A stretch of DNA of 64,000 nt from JAOARY01 sp045345765 (GTDB taxonomy: Bacteria > Bacillota > Clostridia > Peptostreptococcales > Peptostreptococcaceae): positions 1,054,001 to 1,118,000 of the forward strand of contig CP148265.1 of assembly GCA_045345765.1 (NCBI GenBank), read 5' to 3'. The translations under genes and the position numbers were made by a program. The notes under the pieces are model-generated. The model was not told the origin of the DNA, searched no databases, and saw nothing but the letters and a program-made list of their open reading frames with translations. Shown here in pieces: positions 62,396 to 64,000 of this stretch (position 1 is its first letter; each line of letters opens with the position of its first letter).

Positions 62396-63127
62396 ATGTT
62401 TGACTCAAATTTTTCAAATGCAGTTAATATAATAGATAAATCTGTAAGCAAAACAGGGGCTATTTTTGAGGTTATGCAATACAAAAGACCTAGATATGGT
62501 GGCTCTCCATTAAGACAAATTCGTATCAAACTTAATAATAGTGGTTTTTTGGCTCAACCTAAAGATTTACAATTTATGAAAGGTCCTATTCATATTGGAA
62601 CTAAAAAAACTACTTCTAATTTTGTAGGATCAATGGGAACTGGGGAACGCTCTTTTACATCACATTATTCTGGCAAAACTGGTGAAGTATATTTAGACCC
62701 GTCATATAAACATTTTTATATGATTGAATTATTAGATGAATCCATAATACTTGGTGATGGAATGTTTTATTGTTGTGAAGATAGTATAGTTCTTTCTGTA
62801 CACACTAATAAGGATTTTTCTGTAGGATTTTTTAAAGGTGATGGTTTTAGACAACCTAAATTAAGTGGTACTGGAATTGCAATATTAGAAAGTAATGTAC
62901 CATTTGAAGAAGTGCTTATATATCCGTTAAATAATGAGACCCTTAGCATAGATGGTAGTTTTGCAATTCTTATAAGAGGTGATATAGATATCAAAGTAGA
63001 AAAATCTAAAAATGAGGGTTTTTTAAGTATCTATAGCGGTACTGGAGAGGTTTGGATTGCTCCAACAAAATACAATCCAGTATCAAAACTAGATATGAAT
63101 ACTAATTACAATCAAACAAATGATTAA
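62396..63127 (+). CDS. AIM24 family protein, copy 2
   Basis: 243 residues from ATG 62396 behind GGGGAGGA; a longer frame to 62315 adds a hydrophobic stretch without a ribosome site. It is a close paralogue of copy 1, with the same motifs (QFMKGPIHIGT, DGMFYCCEDSI, PKLSGTGIAILES, TGEVWIAPT). The equal length and start context (MFDSNFSNAVNIIDKS vs MFESNFSNAVNIIDKS) show duplication. Upstream sequences share a similar AT-rich promoter region. No functional difference can be deduced. Confidence 0.85.
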   Translation: MFDSNFSNAVNIIDKSVSKTGAIFEVMQYKRPRYGGSPLRQIRIKLNNSGFLAQPKDLQFMKGPIHIGTKKTTSNFVGSMGTGERSFTSHYSGKTGEVYLDPSYKHFYMIELLDESIILGDGMFYCCEDSIVLSVHTNKDFSVGFFKGDGFRQPKLSGTGIAILESNVPFEEVLIYPLNNETLSIDGSFAILIRGDIDIKVEKSKNEGFLSIYSGTGEVWIAPTKYNPVSKLDMNTNYNQTND

Positions 63128-63202
63128 GAAATAAACCTAATTTCCAATGTGAATATTAAAATTTTTTCAAAATATATGAAAATAATAAGCTAGATAAAAA
63201 AC

Positions 63203-63305
63203 AAAAGGGATTGTCGCTTAAAAAAATAGAATAATATATTTATTACAATTAAAAACAAATATATTATTCTATTTTTTCTTAGAGCAATAATCCCAATCTC
63301 TTTTT
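63203..63305. terminator. Large nested hairpin between AIM24 copy 2 and MarR gene
   Basis: Outer arms GGGATTGTCGCTTA / TTAGAGCAATAATCCC and inner arms AAATAGAATAATATATTT / AAATATATTATTCTATTT. Ends transcripts from both sides. Confidence 0.82.
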
Positions 63306-63345
63306 AATAAATTCTTTACTTATACATTTAATCTTAACTATAACT

Positions 63346-63792
63346 TTAATTTGATAACTTTTCTTTGTAATCGTCTATTAATTCATCCAAAAATCTAGAT
63401 ATTATTTTATGTTCACAATCATCAAATTTATCAAATATAAGTTTATCTCTATTTATACTTTCTTCATGTACTAATTTATGCTTTTTAAATATTTCTCTAC
63501 CTTTTTTAGTGAGCCTAAAATATTTTTCTTTCTTATTTCCTTCTATTTGATAAGATTCTATATAGGATTTATCAATAAGTTTTTTAGTTATTTTTGTAAC
63601 TCCACCCTTTGTTATTTTTAAAAACTGTGTAATTTTAGTTACATTTGGCTCTTTTGTTTTTCCAATATAGTCAATAGCATGTACTTCATTGATTCCAAGT
63701 CCCTTATAATTCTTAGAAAAACTACTTTTATTAAACTCATCAAATAACTGGCTTAATTCTATTATTTTATTTAATAATAACTCACTGTTCAA
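63346..63792 (-). CDS. MarR-family transcriptional regulator
   Basis: 148 residues from a TTG start (63792) behind GGGAG. Winged helix: NVTKITQFLKITKGGVTKITKKL with wing YQIEGNKKEKYFRLTKKGREIF. Typical homodimeric MarR layout. Only 13 bases separate it from the stop of the gene entering from the right, so it is probably co-transcribed with and regulates that gene. Confidence 0.92.
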   Translation of the reverse strand: MNSELLLNKIIELSQLFDEFNKSSFSKNYKGLGINEVHAIDYIGKTKEPNVTKITQFLKITKGGVTKITKKLIDKSYIESYQIEGNKKEKYFRLTKKGREIFKKHKLVHEESINRDKLIFDKFDDCEHKIISRFLDELIDDYKEKLSN

Positions 63793-63805
63793 CTTAAAAA
63801 CTCCC

Positions 63806-64000
63806 TTATATATCTAATAGTATTCTAGTAGATAAGCCTGTGCAAAAAGGATTTTCTATCCACAAAGTATAAGCATCTACTTTCCTATTTATTTTACCAT
63901 CAAGCGCTTTTAAGTCCAAATTTTCTATTACATATACCTTGTTTTCTTCTGCCTTTATATCTGCTTTAACATGTTCCTTACCTCTTCTTATACCTGCAAA
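63806..64000 (-). CDS. Unknown protein, C-terminal part only
   Basis: The final 64 codons of a gene that runs off the right edge. Readable features are HVKADIKAEENKVYVIENLDLKA, split here into HVKADIKAEENKVYV and IENLDLKALDGK, and a terminal TLWIENPFCTGLSTRILLDI. No family recognised. It is followed in the same direction by a MarR regulator. Confidence 0.6.
   Translation of the reverse strand, partial: FAGIRRGKEHVKADIKAEENKVYVIENLDLKALDGKINRKVDAYTLWIENPFCTGLSTRILLDI

Overview
The window is AT-rich (roughly a quarter G+C by eye), uses strong GGAGG-type ribosome-binding sites and occasional TTG or GTG starts, and carries Gram-positive gene families (Spo0M, lipoproteins, tandem copper-amine-oxidase-like stalk proteins, LacI/MarR regulators, no outer-membrane genes). 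It looks like a chromosomal segment of a spore-forming clostridium, possibly Peptostreptococcaceae. The genus cannot be fixed from the sequence alone. No rRNA, tRNA, phage or CRISPR array was seen.

Layout. 1-5.1 kb: the 5' part of a secreted protein resembling aerolysin/ETX-MTX2 pore-forming toxins, an orphan LuxR-type response regulator, a secreted papain-like protease, a lone glycine-betaine-type binding lipoprotein and a small HAD protein. 5.3-15.4 kb: M13 peptidase, M20 amidohydrolase, diguanylate cyclase, Spo0M, cardiolipin synthase, a small lipoprotein and a Zn/Cd-type P-ATPase behind an ArsR-family-like operator. 15.7-18.7 kb: three tandem secreted stalk-domain paralogues. 19.0-24.8 kb: a sigma-54 activator next to D-cysteine desulfhydrase, PatB-type beta-lyase and a dicarboxylate/amino-acid symporter, with a sigma-54-type promoter sequence in front of the desulfhydrase. 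This looks like a sulfur-amino-acid catabolic unit. 25.1-32.8 kb: a chemoreceptor and genes of a flavinylation-based extracellular redox module (ApbE, Gx transporter, NusG-II protein, FMN-binding lipoprotein). This module is split by a compact KxxxW (streptide-like) RiPP cassette: a 20-residue precursor ending GKGDGW, a radical SAM/SPASM enzyme and an MFS exporter. 33.2-33.8 kb: four tandem, closely related 28-29 residue amphipathic peptides behind one good promoter. 34.1-35.7 kb: a decayed IS200/IS605 element (frameshifted tnpB, truncated frameshifted tnpA).

35.9-37.5 kb: a long GAPDH gene. 37.5-46.9 kb, all on the minus strand: a second RiPP region. A 48-residue precursor with a Cys/Gly/aromatic-rich C-terminus, a radical SAM/SPASM protein and an ABC exporter form one unit that ends at a terminator. 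Behind its own promoter and two palindromic operators follows a solute-binding protein, two sugar-type permeases, an HlyD/MacA-like adaptor and a MacB/FtsX-like permease, with no ATPase gene among them. 47.2-64 kb: mixed housekeeping and accessory genes: a large hybrid histidine kinase, an EamA exporter, a secreted leucine-rich-repeat-like protein, GNAT, DUF418, a LacI regulator with its own operator, a membrane-anchored nucleotidyltransferase-like (DUF4269) protein coupled to an anchored extracytoplasmic protein, duplicated AIM24 genes around a DUF5713-like gene, a MarR regulator and a partial gene at the edge.

The most promising system-level signals are two unrelated radical-SAM peptide cassettes plus a four-peptide cluster within about 17 kb. 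This is a small-peptide hot spot that also holds IS remnants. All functional calls are from reading motifs and family resemblance. No database search was run.
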